Assembly: GCF_000372725.1 (NCBI RefSeq)
Contig: NW_005200333.1
Span: 278,209 to 342,208, forward strand
Direction: 5' to 3'
Length of the DNA: 64,000 nucleotides
From: Emiliania huxleyi CCMP1516
Lineage: Eukaryota > Haptophyta > Isochrysidales > Noelaerhabdaceae
The notes under the pieces: model-generated
Seen by the model: the letters and a program-made list of their open reading frames with translations, nothing else
Databases searched by the model: none
What the model was told of the DNA's origin: nothing
Shown: in pieces, positions 28,040 through 38,829 of the stretch
Layout of the letters: every line of letters starts with the position of its first letter
How positions within the stretch are numbered: the first letter of the stretch is position 1
Translations under genes and position numbers: made by a program

Positions 28040-31000
28040 TCACCACTCACTGAAGTCAAACATCTTGTCCAGCGCTGCGGCCGCCGCATCCTCCGCGGCG
28101 GCACCCCCGGTCGTCTCCGCTTCGCCAACGGTCGGCACCTCGGCGCCCCCCAGCCTGAACTGGTCCTCAATGTCCTCGCCGTGCTTGGAGCACCAGCCCT
28201 GGTGCGGCGGCTGCAGCTCACGCGCCTCGAGCGTCTCCCACGAGAGGCCCCAGAAGAAGGCGTGCACGCGGATGCTCTCTGTGCCGCGCCGGCTGCCGCC
28301 GAGCCGCTCCTGCGGGTCGACCTTGAGGAGGCCGCGGATCATGGCGGCGGTGTTGTGCTGCATCAGCCGGAAGCTCTTGTGCTCAAACTCCCTTGTAAAG
28401 GTGCCCCGCACGATGTTGGCGTACGTCTTCTCGTAGTTGCTCCCCGAGCCGGGCACGCGAAAGGGAGTCGCGAGCGTGAGCATCTCGCACAGCATCACGC
28501 CCAGGCTCCACCAGTCGGCGTCGGTGCCGTGGCTGGCACCCGCCACGATCTCGGGCGGCATGAACTCGGGCGTGCCCACCATCGAGGTGGCGGGCCCGTC
28601 GTCGAGGAAGGCGACCAGGCCAAAGTCTGTGAGGACGGGCCAGCCGGCCGCGGTGAGCAGGACGTTCTCCGGCTTGAGGTCGCGGTACGCAATCTGGAGC
28701 GAGTGGAGGTGAGTGAGGGCCAGGATGACACATCCGGCATAGAACTGGACCTCATTGTCCGACAGCTTACCCATCTCATCGAGCAGCTTGCCCATGTCGC
28801 CACCGAGGCAGACAGGCAGCACGAGACGCAGCCAGACGTGGTCGTGGGTCGAGCAGATCAGCCGGCTCAAGTTGTGCGGCTGTGCGGTGCCGCGCAAGTG
28901 CGCCTGCAACTGACGCAGCGTCTTCCGCTCCCGCTCGAGGCGTATATACGTGGTTCGTTCCTCGATGCGCCGGATTCGCGCCTTGGTGAAGGACTTGACG
29001 GCGAACAGCGCACCAGAGACGCGGTGGCGCGCGAGGTGGACCTCGCCAAAGCCGCCCTCGCCCAGCTTCAGCCCCAGCTCAAGGTCGGAAAACTCTACGC
29101 CGAGCTCGGGCTCGCTCGTCTGCTGGCGCATCCGAAACAGAGAGAAGGAGCAGAGAGTCTCGTGCCAGCCACCCCGGCCACCGCCCGGCACGTCCCCGCC
29201 GGTGCCGGCGCCTCGCGAGTCGCCGTCGTCCAGCTGCAGGGACGGCGCGTGGCAAGCCAGAAACCGGCGCCACTGCGCCGCAAGCTCCGACGTGCCGCTT
29301 GCCAAGCTGGTGGCAAAGGCGCGCAAATCCAGCATCGCTACTTGGCCGCTCCTGGGCGGTTGCGGCGGGCCGTCACTCGGCCTGGCGCCATGGGCGCCCA
29401 CCGCGAGGCGCGGAATGCGCGAGGTCCCGTCTTCCGAGAGGGCGAGCATTCCGTCGCCTGGCCGAAGCACGGTCGACTGGAGCGCCTGGATCTGGTCTCG
29501 CAGGTCCTTAGCACGCTCGGAAGCAGGCCGCGCGTCGCCAGCGGGGAGCACGACGTGATAGGCGTCCACGTCTCTGTCGAGCGAAAAGGTGGCGTCGTGC
29601 ACAACCAAGCCGAGGTCGTTCAGCGCGTGAGAGAAGCTCCGCGCGTTGCGGCAGCGGCTGGGCAGTCTCGCCGCGACGACGAGCTCTAGCTGCCCGTGCA
29701 GCGCGTCTCCGCCAGCATACTTGTCCGGAACTGCCTCGCAGAGGACAAAACGGGCGTCAGCAACTAACCTCAATCCCGCGAAGGGGCTCGGGCTGTGTGT
29801 GGGAAAGGGGCCCACCTCCGCCGTTCTCAGCCGTCAGCAAATGCACCTCCATCTGCGCTGACTCATGCGCCACCTTCACCAGCTCGCCCTTCACCACGAC
29901 CATGAGGTCTGTATCGCGCACTCCCGTCCCGGCAGCCTCCGCGGAGCCAGACCCAGGCGCCGATGTCGCGGCCAGCTGCGCGATCAGCTCGTCAGTGGCG
30001 ATGGGGCGGAGACAAATCGCCAGCTCGGGCATGTCAACAAGAAGCCCAAGCGGGGTACGCGCGAGCCACGAAGACTCAAGAAGCGACGGCGCCGACGTGT
30101 GGTCGCGCGAATCGCCCACGAGCTGCTCCAGCTCACCGAGCAATGAGGGGTCGCGCGGCCAGCATAGCAGCGTAGCGCCACTTTCGGTGCGCATCGAGAC
30201 GCCGGCCGGAAGCGAGAGGCCGGTTACGGCGCTAAACTCACCAAAGGTAGAGCCTGTGCCTAGCCGCATGAGCGGCAACAGTGGCGGGAGTCCGTTGTCA
30301 GCGCGCCATTTCTCAGGCACGCTAAAGCACATCTGCAGGTCGCCCGTGAGCACCAGCCCAAAAGTGGTGTCGGTGATGCCCTCAACTGGCGGCTCCTCGC
30401 CTCCTTGTAGTACCACAACGTTGCTAGGTACCTCAACAAGTGTCGCACGCCGGCAGAGGGCGAGCAATCGCGGCGTTTCGAGGGGCGCGAAGACTGGCGT
30501 ATCCGCGAGCACCTACAAGGGCACGGCGCGTCCACAGCTGTGCGCAAGTTGTCGTGAGGGGGAAGGAAGCATCTCGGCGCGTTTACCCGCGAGTGCTTGC
30601 GCGCGAGGCTCTCCCGTAGAGCCGCCAGGCGCGAGCGGACTGTGCTCAGATGCACGCTGCGTAGCGTGACTCCGTCACTTGTAGACAGCACCGTCCACTT
30701 GATGGCCATTTCGCTCGTCTCTTTCAGTGTGCTCTCGGAAGGGGCCGGCGTCGTCAGCTCCCACACCACCGAACCCGGCATGAGGGATTCGCCCTTCGCC
30801 GACGAGCTGCGAGCATCCACCTCACCGCGCGGCTCCGCAGGCAAATTGCTGTCGTCGTCGTCGCTCGAGGCTGTGGATTGGGGCGAGATGGGCGTCATCC
30901 AGAGAGCGGCCTTCGCCTTGCGTTCTCGCTGCTGGGACGGGGCCGTGCATGCGACCCACGCAGATCCTTCGAGGAGCAGCAGCCACTCGCCGCCCGTCGA

Positions 31001-31927
31001 GCCCTGTGCGATTGAGCTGCCGGCCGGCAGCCTCATCCGCGTCATCTCTGGCAGCAGCTCCGCCGCGAGCCTTGCTGCGAGCGCCGGTACGACTTCTCCT
31101 AGGGAAGAGTACCCTCGCAGCGCCGTGGCTAGGGTGCTGAGCCAAGAAGCCTCCACGGTCGGAGCGGGCGCCTCAGGCTCCAACAACTCGTACGGCCAGG
31201 GAGGCTTGACGCCGAGGGAGTGGGCCGCAGCGAGCCGGCCAACGCCGTGAACGCCTTGCTCGCCGCAAAAGCGCTGCTGCAACCGCTGCTCAATGGCAGC
31301 AAGCCTGGGCTTCTCTAGCACCTTGTGGCCGAGGCTGTTCTGCACGACAAAGGTGCTCTCAGACGTGCCACCCGTTGTCGAGGTGTGAGCCTCCAGCACC
31401 ACGAAGCCGAGCCCGGAGAGGGTGCTGAGCTCGTTTGCGAGCAGCCGCTCGTGTTCCGGCGCCCGCACTGTCACCTTGGTCCGATCCGTGTACGTGTCAT
31501 TGTCGATGAGGACGTGGACCAGGCTACCGTGGTAGTAGGCCTCCTCCCGCGCGGCTGCTGCAACGGCTATCGCCGCCAGCTCTGACCTCTCAACGCCCCC
31601 CCTCTCCGGGCTGGTCTCTGCGTCCTCGAGCAGCAGGCCGGCGAGGTCCGTCCTGGAGCCAGGACTCGTCGTCAAGGTATCGCTCACTTTCCGCTCCACA
31701 GGCCCCTCTGCGCGTAGAGACGTCAGCGAAAAGCTCGGGCCGCTCGATGTGGCAAGGGGAGGGTACCCTCGGGCGCTGGTTGAGAGAAGGCGCAGCTTCC
31801 GCCGAAGCTCCTCATTCTGCTGAGCAAGCTCTGCACACTGGCGCTCGAGGAACGCCTCGCGCTTGGTAGTTTGGCCTGTTGGCAGGTTCGCTACGCAGTT
31901 TAGAAAGGAGTCGCGCAGGGATGTCAT
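28040..31927 (-). CDS. cyclic-nucleotide-dependent AGC protein kinase (PKG-like) with ACT-like domain, 1253 aa
   Basis: Exons 31927-30587, 30512-29816 and 29763-28040; GT-AG introns of 74 and 52 bases; total divisible by three. Order: coiled coil (residues 21-48); an ACT-like segment (about 134-215, VHVLIDNDTYTDRTKV); a degenerate and a better cNMP-binding domain (about 300-420; 448-560 with GTGSTFGEFSAVTG); a further degenerate one; and an AGC kinase (about 904-1180). Kinase motifs are GEGGFGEV, FAVKSF, YRDLKPENVLL, TDFGLVAFL, GTPEFMPPE and DWWSLG. These are intact, so an active Ser/Thr kinase is expected. Known PKGs are switched on when cGMP displaces autoinhibition. The ACT domain suggests a second ligand input, which I have not seen in standard PKGs. 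ATG 31927 is the first in frame. Confidence 0.85.
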
Positions 31928-32459
31928 GTTTGGCTGCTCTGATGCTGATGGGAGGGACGTCGACCCCGCGGCCGATCGTATCCGAAGCAAGGTCAAACGG
32001 GCGGGGGTTGCGCGCGTCCCGTTTCCCCCTTCCCGCCCGTGCCCCGTGTCTCTGTTCCTTCCTCTTCTTCTTCTCGCCCGTGCCCCGTGTCCGCGGCGAG
32101 GTTGCCAAACGACGTGCTGCCCCGCGGGCTATAGCACGCATACCCACTCCAAGCTCTCGGATTTAGGCTTCTGGCGTCGTTTCCCTCCTTTTTTCACGAT
32201 CACGTCGTCATCGATCAAACGAGACCCAGCAGCCTGACCGGTGACAGCACACTCCCCAGCCGGTCCCCACTCTCTCAGGTGACAGGTCTCAGCAGACCCA
32301 GGGGGCCGAGCGCGGGGGGCGGCGCCTCGGAGAGGTCCTCGCAGCGGCGTCCGAGACGCTGCTCGCTCAACTGCAGTGGCCACGCACCAACGTCCTGAGC
32401 CCCCCCCCCCCCCCCCGCGCCCGCCCGCCCGCCCGAGCTCGAGCTGCATGGTGTGAGCT
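31928..32459. other. intergenic
   Basis: The 5' flank of the kinase gene and the 3' flank of the RhoGEF. It includes a long C-run at 32401-32416. No gene is seen. Confidence 0.5.
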
Positions 32460-34481
32460 CTACGACATGGTGTGAGCTCTACTCCGCGACTGCGCCTTGT
32501 CAATGCCGTCCGCCTGCAGACTCAAGATCTTGTCCAGAATCAGCGAGCGCTCCGCGGCATCCTGGGCCCAGCACTTGTACAGAGTGCCCACCTCCCGCGT
32601 GCTGCCGGACTTTCCCGCCTTCTCGGCGGCCGCCTTGGTCGTCCACCGCATGTAGAAGACCTCCGGCTTGTCCTCGGCCGCGATGGACTGCGCGCGATGG
32701 CTCAGGTCTGCTGCCGAGGAGGGGCTGTCCGGCTCCTCCGCCCTGCTGCTGCGATGGATGCCACCAAGAGGGATCGAGCGGCTGGAGCTGAGGCTGTCTG
32801 CATTGCTCAAGCGCGTCGTCGGCGTAAACGACTGCGAGTTGCGCCGCCCCGCCGCGAGCAGGACCTCGTCGAGCGGGATGGTCATCTTCTTGTGGTAGCC
32901 CGGGCGGAGCTTGTTCTTGCCGCAGACCATGATCATGTCGCTAAAAATGTACCTGCCGCGAACGTTCGAGGTTCGCCGAGGGTCGCCGAGGATCGCCCGC
33001 CGAAGTTCGCCGAGGTTCGCCGAGGTTCGCAGAGCCGATTCGCCGAGACCGTGAAACTACAGGTGTGTCAGCCGAGGCGCGGTGTGTGAGTAGCTGGCCG
33101 GCTCGCGCACCACTTGTACGAGCCGCGCACGTGCCACGTCGGGTCGCCAAAGCCTCCGCCGCTCGAGACCTTGAGGTCGAGCTCGCACTCCATGGCGAGA
33201 GTGCGCGCGGCGGTGAGCAGCGCGGCCGCCTCCCCTCCCACCTCGCTGAGCAGCACGTTCGCAGCGCGCGCCTGCTCCTCCTGCCGCCGCACGTCCTCGT
33301 TGACCTGCCCGATGATCTCCTGCATCTTCGTGATCGCCTTTGAGAACTGCGCCTGCAGAGGGACGGACGGCGGCGTCGGGGTGGGGAGGAATGCCACAGG
33401 AGCGCCTAGGAACGCAGCCGTCGGTGCGGCAGGGTGCTACGCGCGAGTGGGCATCGCTCGCGGCGCCTGCTGCTCGCCCTCCTCGGCGTACTTGAGCGCC
33501 TCCTTGAAGAGGAGCGGGTAGACGCACATGCGCTGCACCGGCCGGAAGAGCAGCTGCTCGAGCGGCGTGTGCGCCTTCGAGATGATCGCCTCCGCGGCGC
33601 GGTTGGCGCGCGCCTCCGCGAGTGCGCCGCTCATGTTTGGGTACCCGGCGCAATACGTGGAGTACATTTTGAAGAAGGGCAGCAGCTTCATGAAGGCGGG
33701 CAGCATGCGCTCGCCGACCACGGAGGGCTCCAGGCCATCCTCGCGCGCCGATGCGAGCTCGGCCTCGACCTGGCAGTGCACCGCGCGGCTTAGGCAGGGG
33801 TCTTGGCTATCCGCGGCTAGCTCTCTCTGCCTCGGCCTGGGAGTGCATCATGTTGATTTGGCCGAGGTTGGCAAAGAGGCGGCTGTGCGTCTCGTGGTCG
33901 AGGACAGCGCTGAGAGGTGCCATCAGGTGGTCGCAGCAGTAGCTCATGTCGGCCAGGTAGTTCGCCTCCGTCTGCAGGATCTCCTCCAGCGCGAGGCCGA
34001 GCAGCTTCTGCCGCTTCTCGCGTTGCAGCTGCTCGGCGCGCCTCTCGGCCGCCGAGCTCTCATCCTCGCGCAGCGTGGCACGGAGCGACTTGATCTCGTT
34101 GAGCACGTCCAAGGCGCCGCCTCCCCCTGTCGTTTGCCGCGCCCCTTTCGACCTTCCCTTGCTCCCCTCGATCCGCACCTTCTTGAGTTCGCTCGGCTTG
34201 AGCGACGAGAAGAGGTCGGTGCTCGAGGAACCGGCGTCGGACAGGAACGACTTGAGAGTGTCGAGGCTGTCCGAGAGCTTGCGAGTTAGGCCATCTATCC
34301 CCTCCGATATTGCGTCCAGATAGCCCGCTTCGCCGCTGGCACGCGCCACAGCCTTGTCCTCGTCGGTCGCGACGCTGCCGTCTTTGTTCTCTTCGCCGCT
34401 GGCGTCGTCGCACGGAGTGCTCGACGACGGGACGTTCGGCTCAGAGACGCGTGTGTTTTGCTCCGTCCGAGGCCAGAGCAT
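32460..34481 (-). CDS. RhoGEF: Dbl-homology plus PH domain protein, 560 aa
   Basis: Exons 34481-33837, 33769-33467, 33352-33111 and 32952-32460, total divisible by three. The first two introns (67, 114 bases) have GC donors; the third (158 bases) has GT. The DH domain (about residues 162-330) shows LALEEILQTEANYLADM near its start and RPVQRMCVYPLLFKEALKYA, the most conserved Dbl helix. The PH domain (about 385-520) includes YKWYIFSDMIMVCGKNKLR across the last join and ends YKCWAQDAAERSLILDKILS. Such proteins load GTP onto Rho/Rac GTPases to control the cytoskeleton. The N-terminal 160 residues are acidic and Ser-rich, probably regulatory. ATG at 34479-34481 chosen; upstream in-frame sequence is Arg-rich and unlikely to be coding. 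Confidence 0.85.
32960..33045. repeat. short repeat inside RhoGEF intron 3
   Basis: About six copies of a ttcgccgagg-type unit (cgaggttcgccgagggtcgc and variants). It accounts for the larger size of this intron compared with its neighbours. Confidence 0.75.
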
Positions 34482-34858
34482 TTGGCTCTGCTGTGGGCTC
34501 CGAGACGCGTAACGCGTTGTGGTTTGTGTCGCGCGAGCCGCCCTGGTCGTCCGTCCGGACCGGATTTTGTTTTTTTTCGGCCGCGGAAAAGAACGATGTG
34601 GCCGGCGCGGCCGGTTGAGGCCGGGCTCGGCCCGGCCCGCGACGGCTGGCCGCCGACGAGCGCGCTCGCGCTTCTCGTCAAAATGGCGGCGGTGTCGATT
34701 GCTGCGACGGTCGTTCACTCGTACATACAGCGGTCAGCGCTCAGTCGTCTGTCGTCTGAGAGAGGTTTGTGAGAGAGGTTTTGTCGTCTGTCGTCTGTCG
34801 TCTGTTGTCGCATTTCGCACACGCGCGCGCCGCGCGACCCGCGTCGCTCCGCGAGGGC

Positions 34859-35206
34859 ATGAGCCTTCCGCGATTCGATCCCGCAGCCAAAAGCTGCTGC
34901 CTGCTCGCTCGAACCGCGGCCGACTCCGCCATCGCGGCCGCAGCTGTTGAGCTCTCCAGAAGACTGGTGCTGATATGCTGCCTCCCTGCGGTTGCTGCCG
35001 GCGAGCCTGGCGGTCCGCTGTACTACAAGGATGTGCTGACTCGATTCTACCTCGAAATCTTCTACCTTTACGACTCGGAACGCGAATGTGACAGGACCAT
35101 CGGGTCCTTCAGCCACCAAAGCGAGATCACCCGAGAGCAGCTGAGTCTGCCTCTGGCCTCGCCTCCCTCTCCTCCAGGCATTCGTGGCATCCTATGGGTC
35201 GTCTAG
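34859..35206 (+). CDS. hypothetical protein, 115 aa
   Basis: An open frame from ATG 34859, diverging from the RhoGEF. It contains SCCLLARTAADSAIAAAAVE and LTRFYLEIFYLYDSERECD, which look like real amphipathic protein. The C-terminal PSPPGIRGILWVV may come from reading into an intron (gcattcgtggc region), so the 3' end is unsure. No family is recognised. The antisense frame is also open, but its end is a TTDDRR-type repeat. Confidence 0.4.
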   Translation: MSLPRFDPAAKSCCLLARTAADSAIAAAAVELSRRLVLICCLPAVAAGEPGGPLYYKDVLTRFYLEIFYLYDSERECDRTIGSFSHQSEITREQLSLPLASPPSPPGIRGILWVV

Positions 35207-35516
35207 AGTATCGACCTCTGGCTTGTCAGTCGCGGTCACTTGATGACACCATGAAGTACAGCGATCGCCAACTCGCTGGCCTCTCCGCAAGGCCCCCCGA
35301 CCGCGTCGAACTCATCGGCGCGGGCTCTCTTGGCTACGCCTACGGGACCGGCCCCAGCTTCGGCTGAGGGCTAACAAGCTGCCGAGCCCAAATCACTGTG
35401 AGCGTCGTGATTTCTTGTTGGCCTTCAAAATCTCTCTCTCGGAGTGAAGAAACATATCACGGAAAGGGTGACCTAGAAACCGGGCGGGAATGTACGTCAG
35501 AGCCACATACACTGAG

Positions 35517-35601
35517 AGAGAACACGCGAGGGCGTGTTCTCTAGTGAGAGGGGAGCCACATCTAGAGAACACCCCTCTCACTACGTGAGAACTCTCGCGT
35601 G
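35517..35601. other. two adjacent perfect hairpins within a larger palindrome
   Basis: Stem 1: agagaacacgc (35517-35527) pairs with gcgtgttctct (35532-35542) around a four-base loop. Stem 2: agtgagagggg (35543-35553) pairs with cccctctcact (35572-35582). cacgcgag (35523-35530) also pairs with ctcgcgtg (35594-35601). It sits 45 bases before the ATG of the next gene. Confidence 0.85.
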
Positions 35602-35646
35602 TCAAAATTATGAGCCGCCCTGGCGGCCTTGGGCTCGTCCCTCGAC

Positions 35647-36213
35647 ATGGCCGCCTGCTTTCTTGATCTCGGCGAGCCGTCATCCATAGACCTCGAGCCG
35701 TCATTCATGCCCGCCAGCTTTTCGACCCTTCCATTCGAACTCCAGCGCCTCGTCTTGGAGTCCGTGACCTCGCCGCTCGACCGCGCTGCCGTTCTCGCTG
35801 CCGTTCTCTTGGGGCAGTGGGAGCCTCACGAGCGTGCCGCCTTCAAAGCCCTGTTCGAGCGCTGGTCGTGTCCGCTGTTCAGTCTGGCCCTGCGGTACTT
35901 CAAGGGCGAGAACCTCGCCGAGGCCACCGTGCGCGAGTACCTACGCCGCCACCCCGGCCCGTCTGCGTCTGACATCCAAGACTTGAACCTGCTGGCTGAC
36001 GAGAGCCTGGCCCTGCACGTTGTGACTCGGCCCACGTCGTACGACCTGAGGTTTGCGAGCGGCACGCTCGTCCAACGTGTCCACCCCGGCGGCATCATCC
36101 AGGACTTCGAGGGGCGAGCGGGCGCCGAGCATCAGGTTCGCATGCGGTTTGCGGACGGCTCTTGCTGGCACTACGCGGGAAAGGGAGGAGTCTTCACGCG
36201 GATCTTCACATGA
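35647..36213 (+). CDS. hypothetical protein, 188 aa, F-box-like N-terminus
   Basis: An intronless frame from ATG 35647 to 36213. Residues 20-60 (FSTLPFELQRLVLESVTSPL, then DRAAVLAAVLLG) resemble an F-box-type helical start. The C-terminal 60 residues form a repeated beta pattern (YDLRFASGTLVQRV; AEHQVRMRFADGSCWHYAGK), possibly a small sandwich. The F-box call is tentative because the match is short. A double hairpin lies just upstream and could affect its mRNA leader. Confidence 0.55.
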   Translation: MAACFLDLGEPSSIDLEPSFMPASFSTLPFELQRLVLESVTSPLDRAAVLAAVLLGQWEPHERAAFKALFERWSCPLFSLALRYFKGENLAEATVREYLRRHPGPSASDIQDLNLLADESLALHVVTRPTSYDLRFASGTLVQRVHPGGIIQDFEGRAGAEHQVRMRFADGSCWHYAGKGGVFTRIFT

Positions 36214-36306
36214 TCGGGACCTGGGCTGGCGCGGCGGTACCAGCTCGAGCAGTTTAGTGTCTGTTTAGTGCCGTGGGGCTGGGGGTGTGTGTGGCGGCCC
36301 GAGACA

Positions 36307-36720
36307 TGGAGCGGCCGCACACCGTGCTCGGTACCCCCCCTGCACATCTAAAGCCATGCCTGCTGCTGGGGGGGGGGGTCCCGACCCCCCCAGCAGCAGA
36401 GCGCACTGCGACCCAGCTCCCGCCTCTTCGCCGCCGCCGCCCCCTCCCCCCCTCGGCTCGTGTTTGAGCGTACGCTCGAGGCGGTTGTGTTTACCGCGCC
36501 GCCTGGCTGGCAGTAGGAGGGTACGCCGTGAGACCACTGTTTTGGTGCCGAGCATAATCCATAAATTCTCGCCGCTGGAACGCTACTTACTTACAGCTGT
36601 CTGTACAGAGATCGGCCAGCACCCCCCAGCACCAGAGCTCTGCTGCTGGGGGGGGGGGGGGGGTCGGCCATGGCTTTAGATGTGCAGGGGGGGTACCGAG
36701 CAGTATGCGCGGCCGCTCCA
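36307..36720. mobile_element. 414-bp inverted-repeat element (MITE candidate)
   Basis: Left end 36307-36360 and right end 36666-36720 are inverted copies of about 50 bases (tggagcggccgca outermost, then gctcggtacccccc, then tgcacatctaaagccatg). The interior has G/C-runs and a second inverted pair, cagcagcagagc-type. I see no clear target duplication or coding content. Confidence 0.65.
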
Positions 36721-37135
36721 GTGCTGCACGGTGTGTGTGCAGAGTGCTTCGAAGATACACACGGTGCAGAGGTTTGGGGCGGACAGCACATCCTCCCACT
36801 CTCCATGTGCGGGTTCCTCTTTTTCTTCATCCTTTGATGCAGTGACACCCTGTTCGCTGTTGCGGACGAGATCCACGTTTTCTCGTTCGTACAGCGCACG
36901 CCTCTCCGTACTCCACACACAAACACACACATGCATGTATGGTCGTTGCTCGTTGCCCGTCGTTGCTTGGGCGTGCTTCACCCGCCGCGCGCCACACCAA
37001 GTGCCACACCGTGCAGGCGCGACACTACCGCCTGGCATCAGAGGACGGCCGCCACCCTCCACCTCGGTGCGCCTGATGCGCACGAGACCGACGGCGACGC
37101 GCATCATCCGCGTGAATCTTCTTATCTTGGTCGGA
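36721..37135. other. intergenic, no gene seen
   Basis: 3' flank of the TLC gene. Confidence 0.4.
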
Positions 37136-37930
37136 TCACAGCGGCCACGACCCATGCTCCGCCACGCCGCCACCGGCCGCCGCCTGGCGAGCGTGATAGC
37201 GCATGCGGAGCAGCGTGCGTACGTTGTCGTAGACGAGACCCGCCACCCCGGCGAGCAACGGGTAGAAGGTGAGCGGCGACTCGCACTGGCGGAGCACGTC
37301 GATCGCGATCGGCACGGCGCAGAGGCGCGAGGCGAAAAAGGTGAGGAGGCGGAGGAGGAAGTTGGTGCGCGTCGGCCGCAGCAGCGTGATCGTGATCCAG
37401 AGCGAGCCCGCCTCGCCAAGCAGGATGGCGACCGCCCCCTCCACCTCAAGCCACGGAGGCAGCGTCGTGCCGAGCAGGCAGAGCAGCAGCGTGAAGCCGT
37501 GGTGCGCGTGGACGCCCCAGCTAAAGGTGGGCGGCCCCGCGCTGCCGGCGATGGCGGCGGAGATGGGCGAGTAGTTGACGAGCGAGTCGGACATCACGTA
37601 GGCGCCCGTGAGCAGGTAGATGAGCCCGGGCGCCTCGCTCGGCCCGCCGCTCGCAGATCCGCCGCTCGCGAGCAGCCCGGCGGCCCAGCAGACGGCGAGC
37701 ACGGGCAGCACCACGACCTGATGCGCAAGCGTGACGACGTACTGCTGGTGCGTGTAGCCGCGCAGCTTTCCCGGCAGCACAAACTCGATGGCCAGCCGCG
37801 CCGCCGCGTACGCCGCAAAGGCGTTCACGAGAAAGACGACGTCGCCGCCGGCGTCGGCGTCAAAGAGCATGTTGCGGATGTTGTCGACATCCTCGCCCGT
37901 GAGGATGCCGCCGGATCGCGCGCCGAGCAT
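37136..37930 (-). CDS. TLC (TRAM/LAG1/CLN8)-domain membrane protein, 264 aa
   Basis: A single exon from ATG 37928-37930. About six to seven hydrophobic segments, with TLC features: YTHQQYVVTLAHQVVVLPVL, GLIYLLTGAYVMSDSLVNY, HAHHGFTLLLCLLGTTLPP and VAILLGEAGSLWITITLL. The His pair before the fourth segment and the acidic residue in the next are typical of TLC proteins outside the ceramide-synthase branch. TLC proteins act in lipid metabolism or membrane sensing in the ER. The exact substrate is not predictable because the ceramide-synthase motif is not evident. Confidence 0.75.
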   Translation of the reverse strand: MLGARSGGILTGEDVDNIRNMLFDADAGGDVVFLVNAFAAYAAARLAIEFVLPGKLRGYTHQQYVVTLAHQVVVLPVLAVCWAAGLLASGGSASGGPSEAPGLIYLLTGAYVMSDSLVNYSPISAAIAGSAGPPTFSWGVHAHHGFTLLLCLLGTTLPPWLEVEGAVAILLGEAGSLWITITLLRPTRTNFLLRLLTFFASRLCAVPIAIDVLRQCESPLTFYPLLAGVAGLVYDNVRTLLRMRYHARQAAAGGGVAEHGSWPL

Positions 37931-38590
37931 CGTACGCCCGCGCGCGCGGCGGCCACCAGCTGAAAAGCCCGGTGGCGGGGGCCAGGCTGTCTGCCAGGCT
38001 GCCGCAGCCTCTCCTACTCGAGTACCGGGTAGCTACTCGGTGTGAACTCTCACAGGCCAGCGCACAGCGCCATAGGAGGTATTTCCTTCTCAATAACAAG
38101 GCTGTGAACAGAGTTCGTACACCGAGCAGTAGGGAGCGTCTGCAGCTACAGTCGCTTCAACTGCAAAAGTCTCGGCGGCCTCCCCTGGAGCACCCCACTG
38201 GCGCGCGTCCGAGGACACACCTCCTCCTCTCTCCCCCTCTGCGCGTCCAGCTCTGGCCTCTGCGCAGCAGAGCCCCAGACTCTGGCCTGGTATGTTCGTC
38301 CACTCTGCGCGCCGCGCCGCGCGCTGGCGGTGCAGCCGCGCCGAAGGCGCAGAGTCGCGCGTTTTGCGCGCGCGCGCGAGCTGCTCGCATCGGTCGATCA
38401 AAGGCATCGGATTGAGCTGACAACGCGTATCGCATGTGTGTTTTAGCGCATGCGAAATGCTGCGCTCACCTCGGGCCCGCCCGACGGCGAGGTGCAGCGC
38501 GGGCTGCGTGGTCTCGACGGCTTCGCGTTGATCGACGCGTCGACGATCGCGGCAGCGCGGCGCGCCGAACAGATCGAGCTCTTTGTCGAA
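37931..38590. other. intergenic, no gene seen
   Basis: Frames on both strands are Arg/Ala-rich without recognisable content. Confidence 0.4.
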
Positions 38591-38593
38591 CTA

Positions 38594-38797
38594 AGGGATG
38601 AAACAGCTTTGCAAGTGCTGCCCACAAGTTTTGTCGGCCACGTCGGAGGCGCCCTCGAGCGAGAGGGTGGCGAGGCCGGCGGCGGCGCAGAGGACGCCGC
38701 CGCCAAAGAAGGACAGGTCGCGGGCATCGGCGCCGTCGTACTCGCCAAAGAGCAACCCTGCGGCGTGAAGACGCAATTCGTGGGCGATCGCGTGCAC
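38594..38797 (-). CDS. possible exon of a hypothetical membrane-associated protein
   Basis: The minus frame reads AIAHELRLHAAGLLFGEYDG, then SFFGGGVLCAAAGLATLSLE, with good protein character. A tag acceptor follows (ttcatcccttag) and the frame lacks its own ATG close by. Probably a middle exon whose partners I could not place. Confidence 0.3.
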
Positions 38798-38829
38798 CAG
38801 ACAGCTCTTGACAGGCGCGTGTGACCGCT

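Noticed and set aside
28181-29689. 502-codon open frame on the plus strand
   Set aside because: Antisense to the intact AGC kinase domain. GC-rich codon bias leaves the opposite strand open, and its composition (Arg/Gln/Leu-rich, no motif) is that of a shadow.
38450-38824. 124-codon plus frame (MRNAALTSGPPDGEV...)
   Set aside because: Antisense to a minus frame with better protein character (38594-38797). The acidic/Gly pattern is a typical shadow.
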